Below, in pieces: positions 35,293-44,674 of a stretch of DNA of 64,000 bases. Made by a program: the position numbers and the translations under genes. The stretch lies in NCBI RefSeq assembly GCF_026626745.1, contig NZ_JAPNJW010000002.1, positions 3,868,151-3,932,150 on the forward strand. Direction: 5' to 3'. How positions within the stretch are numbered: position 1 is the stretch's first letter; each line of letters begins with the position of its first letter. A model generated the notes under the pieces. That model had not been told where the DNA came from, searched no databases, and saw nothing but the letters and a program-made list of their open reading frames with translations. The stretch comes from Nannocystis sp. RBIL2. Lineage in GTDB: Bacteria > Myxococcota_A > Polyangia > Nannocystales > Nannocystaceae.

Positions 35293-36407
35293 CCGGCTCT
35301 CCCGCTCGCGCCGACGGCCCCCGAGACCGACGCGCTGGCCTTGAACGACACGTTGATGCTGATCGACGCCGTCGCCACCGCCGACGCCGCCGCGGTCACG
35401 CACGCGATCGCCTGCTCGCCCGCGCCCTGCAGCTTGCCGCGCAGCTCGCCGCCGAGGCGGACCAGAGTCTGCACCTCGCCGGCGATGTCCCGCCCCAGCT
35501 TGACCTGCGCCGCGATCAACACCGGCAGGTTGGCCGACAGCGACGCCACCAGCTTGCCGAGCGCCTGCGCCTCGCTCGACGTCTTGACCTCGAGCCGCGG
35601 CTTCGAGCACTGGGCCGAGAACTTCACGCTCGCCTCGCAGCTGGCCTTGCAGTCGGCGTCGACCTTCGGCGGCGTCACGTGGCCCTCGCACTTGGGCGCC
35701 TGCCAGGTGCCCTGGCACGACGCGTGGCACGTCGCGTCGCACTGACCGGTGCAGGTGCCCTCGCACTTGCCGGCGCAGCGGCCCTGGGCGTCCTTGACCG
35801 CGCAGTTACCCTGGCACTGGCCCGAGCAGCGGCCGTCGCACTGGCCCTTGCACGTGCCCTGGCAGCGGCCCGACAGCTTGGCCGGCGTGCACTGGGCCAC
35901 GATCTCGCCCGGGTCGACGTCGACCTTGCAGCGGCCGTCGCAGCGGGCCCGCGCCGACGCGTCGACGTCGCACTTCGGCGGCGTGTAGCTCGCCTCGATC
36001 TTCACCCCGCCCTTCAGCAGCCCCTGCACCTTGGCCGCGACCGCACCGCAGGCGGCCTGCGGAGCCGTGGCGTTCTGGTTCGGCTGCATCGCCGCCGGAT
36101 TGACGCCGATGTCGCCGCCGATCTTGCGGCACGCCGAGGTGACCTCGGCCTCCCACTTCGCGGACAACCGCTGCAGGTCCTTGGCCGCCTGCACGAAGGC
36201 CCCGACCTTCGCGTTGAGCTCGGCCTTGGCGGTGTACTTGACCCCGAGCGCGTCGCCGCCGCTCGTCAGCGCCGGGCAGGCGATCGCGCCGGCGACGTCG
36301 GCGATGTTGGTCGTCGTCTGACCTGCCCCCGAGGACAGGAAGTTGCACGCGCCGGCCACGGCGGCCGCGGCGAAGGTCACGGTGAGGGCCCGCGAAGTCT
36401 GCGACAT
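35289..36407 (-). CDS. Cys-repeat lipoprotein (CxGxC ladder)
   Basis: A 372-aa protein with a signal sequence ending VAGAC and two helical regions flanking a Cys ladder. Between about residues 160 and 270 there are some 25 cysteines in a CxGxCxGxC pattern (SGRCQGTCKGQCDGRC and following). This resembles a metallothionein-like or cross-linked spacer. Helical regions before (AKDLQRLSAKWEAEVTSACRK) and after (AQALGKLVASLSANLPVLIA) look like coiled-coil arms. No known enzymatic motif. The start at 36407 fits the signal peptide. The stop overlaps the crcB start. Confidence 0.65.
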   Translation of the reverse strand: MSQTSRALTVTFAAAAVAGACNFLSSGAGQTTTNIADVAGAIACPALTSGGDALGVKYTAKAELNAKVGAFVQAAKDLQRLSAKWEAEVTSACRKIGGDIGVNPAAMQPNQNATAPQAACGAVAAKVQGLLKGGVKIEASYTPPKCDVDASARARCDGRCKVDVDPGEIVAQCTPAKLSGRCQGTCKGQCDGRCSGQCQGNCAVKDAQGRCAGKCEGTCTGQCDATCHASCQGTWQAPKCEGHVTPPKVDADCKASCEASVKFSAQCSKPRLEVKTSSEAQALGKLVASLSANLPVLIAAQVKLGRDIAGEVQTLVRLGGELRGKLQGAGEQAIACVTAAASAVATASISINVSFKASASVSGAVGASGRAG

Positions 36408-36481
36408 GAACCGAGTGTCCCAGGTCGGCCCTGACCGCGCAATCGCGCCGCTCCGCAGAACCGGCGTTCCGCGGCGGGGAC

Positions 36482-36970
36482 TCAGCACGAACCGACCGGG
36501 CAGCTGTAGCGCCCGTCGCCGCAGTCGGAGGCCGGCTCGGTGTTGCCGTCGGGCAGGGCGCAGCGGATCTGGCAGTTGCCGACGCCCTCGCACGAGGCCT
36601 CGCCGCTGACCATCACGACCTCGCAGTTCGACAGGTTGCGACAGTCGACCGCGCAGTCGGCCCCGCAGGCGACGTCGCAGTTGCTCACCGACTCGCAATC
36701 GACCGCACAGGCGTCGCCGCACTCGAGGTCGCAGTTGGAGTTGTTGTGACACGACAGGTTGCACATGTCGCCGCAGCCGGCGTCGCAGTTGCTCACGTCG
36801 TGGCACTCGGCGTCGCACCCGGCGGCCGGGCAGTCGAGCACGCAGTTGTCACCGCCGCTGCAGCCGCACACCGGGCCGGCGCAGTAGCCCGGAGCCGGCG
36901 GCGGTCCGCACGACCCGAGGGCGAGCGACGAGACGAACACGAACGAGCTGAACAGCGAGGCGCCGCGCAT
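36482..36970 (-). CDS. Small Cys-repeat lipoprotein
   Basis: A 162-aa lipoprotein with signal MRGASLFSSFVFVSSLALGSC. The mature part is a string of short Cys repeats of the form SNCDxxCGxxCxxxC (about six units) with Asn and Asp between. Such ladders form disulfide-rich beta-helices or bind metal. It sits next to the other Cys-ladder gene on the same strand, 74 bp apart, and may form an operon with it and crcB. No homologous family is recognised with confidence. Confidence 0.65.
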   Translation of the reverse strand: MRGASLFSSFVFVSSLALGSCGPPPAPGYCAGPVCGCSGGDNCVLDCPAAGCDAECHDVSNCDAGCGDMCNLSCHNNSNCDLECGDACAVDCESVSNCDVACGADCAVDCRNLSNCEVVMVSGEASCEGVGNCQIRCALPDGNTEPASDCGDGRYSCPVGSC

Positions 36971-37343
36971 GGGCGGACCCTACCACGACCGCCGGGGCAC
37001 GTACGCCCGCGTCCGCTCGCCTCGCGCCGGCCACGCGACCCGAGCGAGCGCCCGCGTCGAGAGGGTCCCGCGAGCACGCTGCAGTCGACCGCCCCCGGCC
37101 CGCTCGCCAGATCCCTGCGGAGCGCCCTGAGCAACGCCCCCGGGCTGCGCGCGAGCCCGCCTCGCCGGCCCCGGCGTGCGCGCCTGGCCCGTCCGCGACG
37201 GTGACCTCGAACCTCGCGGCCGCGCCTCGCAGGTCTCGCCGCTTGCGTCGCCGTGAGGCGGCGGCACAAAGCGTCGTCCCCCCGCGCGATCGATGACCTG
37301 TCCCTTCGGACATCCTCGCTCGCCGCTCCAGGAGATTTCGCCC
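36971..37343. other. 373-bp divergent intergenic region
   Basis: No gene. It holds a palindrome pair at 37294-37317 (TGACCTGTCC, cttc, GGACATCCTC) and, at its right end, the AGGAG ribosome binding site of the repeat protein. Confidence 0.5.
37294..37317. repeat. Palindrome pair in the leader of the repeat protein
   Basis: TGACCTGTCC, cttc, GGACATCCTC, 27 bp before the start codon. Confidence 0.65.
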
Positions 37344-38555
37344 ATGAGGAAGTTGACCGTGGCCGGCGCGCTCGCCGGCCTGATGCTGCCGCTCACCGCC
37401 GCGCCCGAGGCCCGCGCCGCCGGCTTCGCCGCGCCCGAGGCGTGGTCCGAGGGCTTCGGCGTCGACAGCGGCTGGCGCGTCGACAGGCACCTGCGCCTGC
37501 TGGGCGACGTCGACGGCGACGACCTGGCCGACATCGTCGGCTTCGGCGAGCAGGGCGTCGTCGTCGCCCTGTCGACCGGCGAAGGCTTCGGCGAGCCGGC
37601 GACGTGGGTCGACAATTACTCGTACAGCAACGGCTGGCGGATCGACAAGCACCCGCGCTTCCTCGTCGACATGAACGGCGACGACATGGCCGACGTCGTC
37701 GGCTTCGGCAACGGCGGCGTGTTCGTGTCGCTGTCGACCGGCAGCGAGTTCCAGCCGCCCAAGCTGTGGCTCGACGACTTCACGATCACCCGCGGCTGGC
37801 GCGTCGATCGTCACCCGCGCTTCCTCGCCGACGTCGACGCCGACGACCGCCTCGACGTCGTCGGCTTCGGCAACGGCGGCGTCCACGTCGCCACGTCGAC
37901 CGGCTCGAACTTCAGCCCGCGCGAATCGTGGCTCGAGGACCTCGGCTACGAGCAGGGCTGGCGCGTCGATCGCACCCCTCGCCTCGTCCGCGACGTCGAC
38001 GCCGACGGCCGCGCCGACCTCGTCGGCTTCGGCGACGACGGCGTGTTCGTCGCCCGCGCCGCCGAGGGCCGCTTCACCGCGCCGAAGATGTGGCTGTCCG
38101 ACTTCGGCTACGACCACGGCTGGCGCCCCGACAAGCACATCCGCCTGCTCGGCGAAGTCGGCGGCAACGACCGCCCCGACATCGTCGGCTTCGGCGACTA
38201 CGGCACCCTGCTAGCGAACGGCCGCAGCGGCGAGTACGGCGAGCCCGAGCCGGTCCTCAACAACTTCGGCTTCAACCAGGGCTGGCGCGTCGACCGTCAC
38301 CCGCGCCACCTCGCCGACATCGACGGCGACGCGCGCGACGACATCGTCGGCTTCGGCCAGACCGGGGTGATCATCGCCACCTCGAAGCAGACCGGCTTCC
38401 GCCCGCCGGAGCGGGCGCTCGAGGAGTTCGGCTACGCCCAGGGCTGGCGCCTCGGCGTCCACGTCCGCACCCTCGCCGACGTCGACGGCGACGGCCGCCT
38501 CGACATCATCGGCTTCGGCGACGGCGGCGTCCTCGTCGCCCTGGCCCGCGACTGA
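37344..38555 (+). CDS. Secreted seven-repeat FG-GAP/VCBS-like propeller protein
   Basis: A 403-aa secreted protein. The signal peptide (MRKLTVAGALAGLMLPLTA to ARA) precedes seven copies of a unit of about 53 residues: W-hydrophobic-(D/E)-aromatic, then GWR(V/I)D(R/K)HPRxL, D(V/I)D(G/A)D and (I/V)VGFGxxGV. Each carries an Asp-rich loop (DVDGDDLAD and relatives) like the calcium sites of FG-GAP/VCBS repeats. Seven units fit a closed seven-bladed propeller. AGGAG lies 9 nt before the ATG. Likely a surface or extracellular binding protein; no enzyme motif is seen. Confidence 0.8.
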   Translation: MRKLTVAGALAGLMLPLTAAPEARAAGFAAPEAWSEGFGVDSGWRVDRHLRLLGDVDGDDLADIVGFGEQGVVVALSTGEGFGEPATWVDNYSYSNGWRIDKHPRFLVDMNGDDMADVVGFGNGGVFVSLSTGSEFQPPKLWLDDFTITRGWRVDRHPRFLADVDADDRLDVVGFGNGGVHVATSTGSNFSPRESWLEDLGYEQGWRVDRTPRLVRDVDADGRADLVGFGDDGVFVARAAEGRFTAPKMWLSDFGYDHGWRPDKHIRLLGEVGGNDRPDIVGFGDYGTLLANGRSGEYGEPEPVLNNFGFNQGWRVDRHPRHLADIDGDARDDIVGFGQTGVIIATSKQTGFRPPERALEEFGYAQGWRLGVHVRTLADVDGDGRLDIIGFGDGGVLVALARD

Positions 38556-38558
38556 CGC

Positions 38559-40451
38559 TCACGACTTCGACCAGTGGATCAGCAGGTCGGCGAACTGGTC
38601 GACGAGCGCGGCCATGTCGGGCCCGAGGGAGTTGGTCTCCTCGTAGTGATTGCCCTCGGCCTCGTTGATCCACGGCATCGTCTCGGCCAGCTGGAAGTCG
38701 TACTCGGGGATGATGTAGCCGAGCTCGTCGTTGCCGAGGCCGACGATCCAGCGGTACGTCAGGCCCATGCGGTCCTCGATGTACGGGCCCTCGGGCGCCG
38801 CGCGGAGGTCGGGCGGGTTGACGTTGTCGGGCTTGAGGAGCGGCACCCCGTCGGCGTTGATGTGCGAGCCGTCGTAGCCGCCGATCGCCAGCTCCGGCAG
38901 CAGCTCGCCGGGCACCGTCAGCATCTGGATCGGCCCGAGCTCGACCAGCGCCATCTCGGTCTCGATCTCCTCCTTGCCCGGCATGTCGGCGTTGAACACC
39001 TCGCGCTCGAGCACCTGCAGGTCGAACATCAGCTTGAAGTTGGTGTTGCGGACCCCGGCGCGGAACCGCTTGGCCGCGAAGCGCAGCGCCGGCCCCGTGA
39101 TCTCCTCGCCCATCGCCACCGCGTCGAGCGCCATCTCGCCGAGCATCTGCCCGACCGAGTCGGCCTTCTCGAAGCTCGCCGCCTGGTAGGTCTCGCCGTC
39201 CGGGTTCTCGACGTTGACCCCGAGCGTCGTCATCATCCCGCCGACGGCCCCGTTGATGTAGATCGCCGGCCCGCCGAGGCCCGGCTTGCCCTCCGCCGTC
39301 TGCCACTCCGAGCCCGACTCGACGGTCCGGCGCAGCGCGTGGACGAAGTCGGACGTCACCAGGTAGTTGTCGTTGGCCAGCGTCTCCGGGTGACAGCCGT
39401 AGTTGACGAGCGTGGCGATCGGCATGCCCTCGGCGTCGACCAGGTGGGCCGCCGAGATGGTCTCGTCGGCGATCCACGGGTCGCGCGAGTCGCGGAGCAG
39501 GTTGCCCATGCCCTTCGGGTGGTAGGTCGACACGTCGACCTCGCCGACCCGCATCGACCCGACCTCGCGCATGTCCTTGAACGCGCCGACGATCGCCTCG
39601 ACGATGGTGTCGCGGACCTGCTGGCGGTACTCCGGCGTGTAGCCCGAGGTGAACAGGTCCTCGCCCCACAGGCCCATCGTGTCGGGGCCCTCGTGGTTGT
39701 GCGTCGCGTGCACGATCAGGTAGTCGAGGTCGATGTCCTGCGCCGGCAGCAGCTCGCGGATCGCCTCGACGTCGTTGTTGAAGTAGCCGACGGTGTCGAT
39801 CGCCACGATCGCCAGAGTCGACTCGCCCTGGCGGAACGCCACCGCCCGCGCCCACAGCCCGTCGCCGCCGCCGACCAGCCCGTGCGTCGCGTCGCGCACC
39901 CCGTAGGCCGGGCGGTCGTGGCCGAACCCGGCCATGAACAGCGGCTGCAGCTTCCCGTCGCCCTCGCCGGCGTCGGGCCCCGAGTAGCCGGGGTCGCCGG
40001 GGCACTTCTGGTCGCAGCCGCAGTCGAGCAGCATGTCGTCCTTCGGCTTCCACTCGTTGTCCATGTCGACGTCGACCCACTTCTCCCAGCAGTTGGGGAC
40101 GATCGACAGCACCGCCGCGCCGGCCTCGAGCGGCGCGTCGGGCTGCGCGGCGCAGCCGCCCTGCGGGCCGTCGGGGCACCACAGATCCGGCGGCTCGGGC
40201 GGCGGGTCGCCGGTGGTGCCGTCGGTGGTCGTCGGCTCGCCGGTCGACGTCGGCGAGGTCGTGGTCTCGGTGGTCGTGATCGTGGTCGGCGGGTCGCTCG
40301 TCGGCGCCGCAGTGCCCGGCGAAACGGTGGTCCCGGGGTTGGTGGTCGCGGCGGTCGCGGAGGCGTCGTCGCCGCCGGCGGTCGGGTCGAGGCAACCGAC
40401 GAGCGTGAGGCTGGAGAGGGCGAGAATTCGGCTGCTTCCACGCACGGTCAT
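38559..40451 (-). CDS. Neutral-ceramidase-like lipoprotein with Thr stalk
   Basis: A 630-aa lipoprotein: signal ending TLVGC, a Thr/Ser/Pro stalk of about 70 residues, then a large domain with AGFGHDRPAYGVRDATHG and the metal/catalytic motif HATHNHEGPDTMG. VNYGCHPETL and YINGAVGG are also present. These motifs are those of the neutral/alkaline ceramidase family, which cleaves the amide of ceramide; in myxobacteria sphingolipid-like substrates are plausible. A Cys-rich insert (DCGCDQKCPGDPGY) precedes the catalytic region. Start 40451 has GGAG 8 nt upstream. It is convergent with the propeller gene and divergent from the PP2C gene. Confidence 0.75.
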   Translation of the reverse strand: MTVRGSSRILALSSLTLVGCLDPTAGGDDASATAATTNPGTTVSPGTAAPTSDPPTTITTTETTTSPTSTGEPTTTDGTTGDPPPEPPDLWCPDGPQGGCAAQPDAPLEAGAAVLSIVPNCWEKWVDVDMDNEWKPKDDMLLDCGCDQKCPGDPGYSGPDAGEGDGKLQPLFMAGFGHDRPAYGVRDATHGLVGGGDGLWARAVAFRQGESTLAIVAIDTVGYFNNDVEAIRELLPAQDIDLDYLIVHATHNHEGPDTMGLWGEDLFTSGYTPEYRQQVRDTIVEAIVGAFKDMREVGSMRVGEVDVSTYHPKGMGNLLRDSRDPWIADETISAAHLVDAEGMPIATLVNYGCHPETLANDNYLVTSDFVHALRRTVESGSEWQTAEGKPGLGGPAIYINGAVGGMMTTLGVNVENPDGETYQAASFEKADSVGQMLGEMALDAVAMGEEITGPALRFAAKRFRAGVRNTNFKLMFDLQVLEREVFNADMPGKEEIETEMALVELGPIQMLTVPGELLPELAIGGYDGSHINADGVPLLKPDNVNPPDLRAAPEGPYIEDRMGLTYRWIVGLGNDELGYIIPEYDFQLAETMPWINEAEGNHYEETNSLGPDMAALVDQFADLLIHWSKS

Positions 40452-40529
40452 GGGCGCTCCAGGTCGATCGTCGCCAGGGTACAACAAGCGTGGGCGCGTT
40501 CCCACCGGCCCGTGCTAAGGTGCGCCGCC

Positions 40530-41294
40530 ATGGCGACGCGGCACTACGGCTACACCGACGTCGGCCGGGTGCGCAGTCGCAACGAGGACGCGTTCCTCGC
40601 CGACGCCCAGCTCGGCCTCTTCATCGTCTGCGACGGCGTCGGCGGCCGGGCCCGCGGCGAGATCGCCAGCCAGGAGACCGTCGAGTTCATCGTCGACTTC
40701 GTCAAGGGCGACGCGACCGACATCGAGATCGCCCGCCACGGCGGCGAGCTCGATCAGGCGGCCCGCCAGCGCCTCGCGGCCCTGCTGCGCGGGGCCATCC
40801 AGAGCGCCTGCTACATGGTCCACACCATGGGCGAGATGGACCCTGACCGAAGGGGCATGTCGACGACCGCCTCGGTGGTGCTGGTCGCCGGCCAGGTCGC
40901 CACGGTGGCGTGGGTCGGCGACTCGCGGGTCTACCTGTGGCACGCCGGCGAGCACGTGCAGCTGACCGACGATCACACTCTGGTGAACGTGCAGATCCGC
41001 CAGGGCACGATGACGCCCGAGGCGGCCAAGCTGTCGCACCTCAAGCACGTGATCACCCGCGCGGTCGGCCACCGCGAGTTCGTCGAGGTCGACGTCCGCC
41101 AGCTCGAGCTGGCCCCCGGCGACAAGCTGCTGCTGTGCAGCGACGGCCTGCACGAGTACCTCGACGAGACGGGCCTCCTCGCCCGCCTGTTCCAGGCCGA
41201 CCTCGCCACCGCCGCCCGCGAGGCCGTCCGCCACGCCAACATCAACGGCGGCCGCGACAACATCACCGCGCTGTTCGTCGAGTACACCGGCTGA
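40530..41294 (+). CDS. PP2C-type Ser/Thr phosphatase
   Basis: A 254-aa stand-alone PP2C: VRSRNEDAFLADAQLGLFIVCDGVGGRARGEIAS, TASVVLVAGQVATVAWVGDSRVYLW, LLLCSDGLHEYL and GGRDNITALFVE carry the metal-binding Asp residues. It is more divergent than the phosphatase at 16716, with DGVGG replacing DGMGG and an insertion HGGELDQAARQRLAALLRGAI. Function is dephosphorylation of Ser/Thr proteins; no kinase is adjacent, so its partner is elsewhere. The ATG at 40530 has AAGG upstream. A palindrome array follows the stop. Confidence 0.88.
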   Translation: MATRHYGYTDVGRVRSRNEDAFLADAQLGLFIVCDGVGGRARGEIASQETVEFIVDFVKGDATDIEIARHGGELDQAARQRLAALLRGAIQSACYMVHTMGEMDPDRRGMSTTASVVLVAGQVATVAWVGDSRVYLWHAGEHVQLTDDHTLVNVQIRQGTMTPEAAKLSHLKHVITRAVGHREFVEVDVRQLELAPGDKLLLCSDGLHEYLDETGLLARLFQADLATAAREAVRHANINGGRDNITALFVEYTG

Positions 41295-41300
41295 CCTTCC

Positions 41301-41366
41301 GGACATGCCCGAAAGGGCATGCCCCCACGGACATGCCCTATCGCACATGTCCCTTCAAACATGAGC
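41301..41366. repeat. 14-nt period palindrome array between convergent genes, 5 units
   Basis: Units GGACATGCCC, GGGCATGCCC, GGACATGCCC, GCACATGTCC and AAACATGAGC have spacers gaaa, ccac, tatc and cttc. The period is 14 throughout. It lies in the 153-bp gap between the PP2C and SUMF1-like genes. Confidence 0.9.
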
Positions 41367-41447
41367 GCGGCGGCTCGCTTGACGGGCAGCTCGAGCGAGC
41401 TCGGCTCGGCCGAGCGTCACGCCCTCGCTTCGACCTGCCCCGCGGGC

Positions 41448-42890
41448 TCACTGCGTCGTGCGCACGCAGCGGGCCGCCAGGGCCGTCTCGCCGCCGACCA
41501 TCAGCTCGCGCCACGGCGCGTCGGGGGCCGGCGGCGTCGTGTCGTCGATCTGGACCGCCGCCCCGTCTTCGGCCCAGAACGGCCCCGGACCGCGGAACAC
41601 GTCCGCCAGTTGCTGGATCTCCAGCAGCGTCGGCAGGCGGAACCCCGTCAGCGCCTCGCTGCCGTACGGCACGCGCAGCCCCGCGCAGAAGCGGCGCGCC
41701 TCCTCCTGGTTGACCGCCTCGACCACCCCGCCGAACAGCTCGAGCGAGCCTTCGGAGCGGACGATCGGGATCGGCGCCACCGAGGCCGGCACCTGCAGCG
41801 GCTTGTCTTCGGCGCGCAGGTCGGCGGCGCAGCGGAAGCCGAGGCGGGCGTCGGCGGCGACGACGTCCCAGCCCTCGAGCTCGACCCCCGGGAACTTCGG
41901 CGGTCGGGTCTCGCGGGCGGCGCGGCGCTGGCCGACGCTGCCGTACTTGTACACGTGGCGGACCGGGTCGCCCGCGGGCGGCTTGCAGGCCGCGTCCTCG
42001 CCGCAGAACGCCGACTGCTCGAAGATCGCGCGGGCCACCGCGAGCGGCCCGTCGGCGGCGCGGAACGCCTCGCCGACGAACGGGCGCAGCGCCGCGTCGG
42101 CGTCGTACGTGTCGGCCACCCACTCGAGCGCGTCGCTGCCCATCCCGCGCACGCCGAAGTACGAGCTGTCCAGACGGACATGTCCTGCGGGATAGAGGCC
42201 CTGCGGGATGTCGTCCTTGATCTGGTTGCCCCACGGGTACACGCGCGCGTCGGGGCCGCGGGCCGCGTACTCCCACTCGGCCTCGCTGGGCAGGCGAGCG
42301 CCGGCGTGGCGGCAGTAGGCCGCGGCCTGCTGGTGGCTGACGCAGGTCTGCGGCAGCGCGGCGGCGACCTCCGCCTGGAGGTCCGCGATCGGATCGGCCT
42401 GGCCTTCGGGGCAGGTCGCGGCCGTGCAGGCGCCGGCACTCACGCACGCCGCGTAGGCCCCGCGGGTGACCTCGTGCAGGTCGATCCAGAAGCTGCGCAG
42501 CGCCTCGTGGCGCGGCGGGTTGCCCGACCAGCGGACCGCCGGCAGCTCGCGCGACGGCGACGAGTTGAAGTGGTCGGGCACGTTGCCCATCACGAACACG
42601 CCGCCGGGGATCTGGACCCGCTGCACGTGCGGGGTCTCCCACAGGCCGATCGGCACGCACTCGCCGTGGATGTCGCGCCCGCTGCCGCGCCCGCACTCGG
42701 GCATCTCTTTCTCCTGCTTGGCCTTTTCGGCCTCGGACAGCTCGGTCACCTTCGCCAGCTCGGCCAGCGGCCGGGCCTCGCCGACGGCCACCGGCGCGGG
42801 CGGCGGGGCGTCGAGCGCGGCGAAGCGGCGGCTCGTGGCCTCGCAGGCGGCCAGACACAGGGGGACGACGAGGAGCGCGCGGGACATCAT
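41448..42890 (-). CDS. SUMF1/FGE-like lipoprotein
   Basis: A 480-aa lipoprotein with signal MMSRALLVVPLCLAAC. The formylglycine-generating-enzyme-like fold is indicated by VQIPGGVFVMGNVPDHF, the classic WIDLHEVTRGAYAACVSAG, ARLPSEAEWEYAARGPDARVYPWGNQ and the C-terminal LGFRCAADL. FGE itself needs two active-site Cys near the C-terminus; here the usual pair is not clearly present, so it is more likely a binding relative than an active FGE. A palindrome pair at 42162-42185 lies in frame (YPAGHVRLDSS). It overlaps the symporter stop (ATGA) and may be co-expressed. Confidence 0.75.
   Translation of the reverse strand: MMSRALLVVPLCLAACEATSRRFAALDAPPPAPVAVGEARPLAELAKVTELSEAEKAKQEKEMPECGRGSGRDIHGECVPIGLWETPHVQRVQIPGGVFVMGNVPDHFNSSPSRELPAVRWSGNPPRHEALRSFWIDLHEVTRGAYAACVSAGACTAATCPEGQADPIADLQAEVAAALPQTCVSHQQAAAYCRHAGARLPSEAEWEYAARGPDARVYPWGNQIKDDIPQGLYPAGHVRLDSSYFGVRGMGSDALEWVADTYDADAALRPFVGEAFRAADGPLAVARAIFEQSAFCGEDAACKPPAGDPVRHVYKYGSVGQRRAARETRPPKFPGVELEGWDVVAADARLGFRCAADLRAEDKPLQVPASVAPIPIVRSEGSLELFGGVVEAVNQEEARRFCAGLRVPYGSEALTGFRLPTLLEIQQLADVFRGPGPFWAEDGAAVQIDDTTPPAPDAPWRELMVGGETALAARCVRTTQ
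42162..42199. repeat. Palindrome units inside the SUMF1-like gene
   Basis: CGAGCTGTCC, agac, GGACATGTCC, tgcg, GGATAGAGGC. In frame. Confidence 0.6.
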
Positions 42891-44374
42891 GGGCTGCGGA
42901 ACTCGAAGCGTTGCAGATGGGACTGTGCCATGGGCGGGGTCGTCAGCGACAGCACGAACATCGCGATCGCGTTGAGCACCAGCCCGACCGCGCCGATCTG
43001 CAGGTCGAGCGGGTTACACCACGCGTACAGCCCCGGCGCCAGGATCTTGGCCAGGAACAGCGCGAACGCGACCCCGAGCCCGACGAACAGCCCGGCCTCG
43101 GCGGCCACGCGGTTGGCCCGCCGCCAGTACAGGCCGAAGATCACCGGCGGCAGGAACTGCACCGGCACCGCGTAGGCCAGCAGCAGCAGGTCGACGATCG
43201 ACACCTTGCTGGCGACGACCAGCATCCCCAGGCCGAGCGCGAACAGCACGACCACGCCCATCCGCATCAGCCGCGTCTGCGCCTGCTCCGACAGCGGCAG
43301 GCCGAGCCCGGACACCAGCACGTCGCGGACGAAGATCGACGCCCCGCCGTGCAGCAGCGAGTCGCCGGTCGACATCGACGCCGCCAGCACCGCGGTGCAG
43401 AACGCCGCGAACACCCACGGCCCGCCGACCTCCGGCCGGCTGACGAGCCACAGCAGCACCCCCTCGTCGCGCGGCGCCCCGGGCAGCAGCAGCGCCGCGT
43501 AGCCGAGGAACAGCAGCGGGATCAGGAACACGAGGAAGCTCGGGTAGGTCACCGCCGAGTACTGCACCGCCCGCGCGCTGCGGGCCGTGAAGCACTTCAT
43601 GAACACCTGCGGCCACATCGCGAAGCCGAGCGTCGACATCACGATCTCCGCGGTGTACTGGAACGACGACGTCCCCGGCGCCGGCCCGGGCAGCGTCAGG
43701 TACTCCGGGCGCTCGGCGATCACGCGGTCGAACATCGGCGCGATCCCGCCGAACAGCTGGCCCGGGATCGCCAGCCCGAGCCACCACACCACCGCCAGCA
43801 TGGCCACGCCCTGCAGCACGTTGGTCCAGCCGACCCCGCGCATGCCGCCGAACATCACGTAGACGGCCACCACCGCGTAGACCACCGCCGCGCCGAGCAG
43901 CGGCGACCAGCCGAGCGCGTGGTGCATGACGATGCCCGCGCCCTTGAACTGGATCGCCAGGTACGGGATGAACGCCAGCAGCGACGCCGCGCCCATCACC
44001 GTGGTGATCCTGCGGCTGTCGTAGCGGGCCCCGATCAGCTCCGCCTGCGTCACCAGGCCGAGGCGGGCGCCCATGCGGCGCACCCGGGCCCCGAAGTAGA
44101 ACACCGGCACGAACGCCGCGGCCCCGTAGGCCAGCATGTAGAACGCGTCGGAGCCCTTGCTGATGACCCGCTGCGGCGTGCCGAGCAGCGCGTAGGCGCT
44201 GAAGATCATCGCGCCCATGACGAAGTACATCAGCACCGGGCCGAACGAGCGCTCGCCGGTGACGAAGTCGTCGGCGCCGCCCGAGCCGCGCCTGCCGGCG
44301 ACGAGGCCGATCGCCAGCGAGGCGGCCAGGTAGGCGAACACCGCGTACGGCGCGACCGCGCCCAGGTCAGCCAC
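42887..44374 (-). CDS. Sodium/solute symporter (SSS family)
   Basis: A 495-aa transporter with about 13 membrane helices. It opens AVFAYLAASLAIGLVAGRRG and has FSAYALLGTPQRVISKGSDAFYM, LGLVTQAELIGARYDSR and GGMRGVGWTNVLQGVAMLAV, typical of the SSS (proline, pantothenate, glucose) symporters. Substrate not inferable. The GTG start at 44374 overlaps the upstream small gene by 8 bp and is followed in the operon by the SUMF1-like lipoprotein. Confidence 0.88.
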   Translation of the reverse strand: MADLGAVAPYAVFAYLAASLAIGLVAGRRGSGGADDFVTGERSFGPVLMYFVMGAMIFSAYALLGTPQRVISKGSDAFYMLAYGAAAFVPVFYFGARVRRMGARLGLVTQAELIGARYDSRRITTVMGAASLLAFIPYLAIQFKGAGIVMHHALGWSPLLGAAVVYAVVAVYVMFGGMRGVGWTNVLQGVAMLAVVWWLGLAIPGQLFGGIAPMFDRVIAERPEYLTLPGPAPGTSSFQYTAEIVMSTLGFAMWPQVFMKCFTARSARAVQYSAVTYPSFLVFLIPLLFLGYAALLLPGAPRDEGVLLWLVSRPEVGGPWVFAAFCTAVLAASMSTGDSLLHGGASIFVRDVLVSGLGLPLSEQAQTRLMRMGVVVLFALGLGMLVVASKVSIVDLLLLAYAVPVQFLPPVIFGLYWRRANRVAAEAGLFVGLGVAFALFLAKILAPGLYAWCNPLDLQIGAVGLVLNAIAMFVLSLTTPPMAQSHLQRFEFRSP

Positions 44375-44603
44375 GGGGCTCGTCCTCGGCCTCGACGGCG
44401 TCGACGGCCCGGCTCAGGTACAGCCCCACCAGCACCGCAGTGTTGGCGAGGATGACGAGCAGCACGTACGTCAGTGACCACGGCACGCCGAACACGCGCG
44501 GCTCGATGTGGTCGCCCAGCAGCGGGTAGAGCGGCCACACCAGCATCGCCGTCGAGGCGACGAAGTACAGCGGCGACAGGCGAACCCAGCGCATGGCCTT
44601 CAC
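44367..44603 (-). CDS. Small membrane protein, symporter partner (DUF3311-like)
   Basis: A 78-aa protein with two membrane helices: LSPLYFVASTAMLVWPLYPLLG and LTYVLLVILANTAVLVGLYL, separated by an EPRVFGVPW loop. Small proteins of this layout, often DUF3311, are commonly encoded directly before SSS symporters and may be required for their function. Start GTG 44603 gives VKAMRW; ATG at 44594 is the alternative. Confidence 0.75.
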   Translation of the reverse strand: MKAMRWVRLSPLYFVASTAMLVWPLYPLLGDHIEPRVFGVPWSLTYVLLVILANTAVLVGLYLSRAVDAVEAEDEPRG

Positions 44604-44674
44604 TGATACGAGAAAATTCGCGCCGTTTACAGGCCCTTCCGGGGCTGCGCGGCCGGCGGTACACTCGCGGGCGC

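Noticed and set aside
41301..41366. The 10-bp unit matches the p53 half-site consensus (RRRCWWGYYY).
   Set aside because: A coincidence of a short degenerate palindrome; bacteria have no p53.
41448..42890. Active formylglycine-generating enzyme.
   Set aside because: The fold is recognisable but the C-terminal active-site Cys pair is not evident and no sulfatase gene is nearby.
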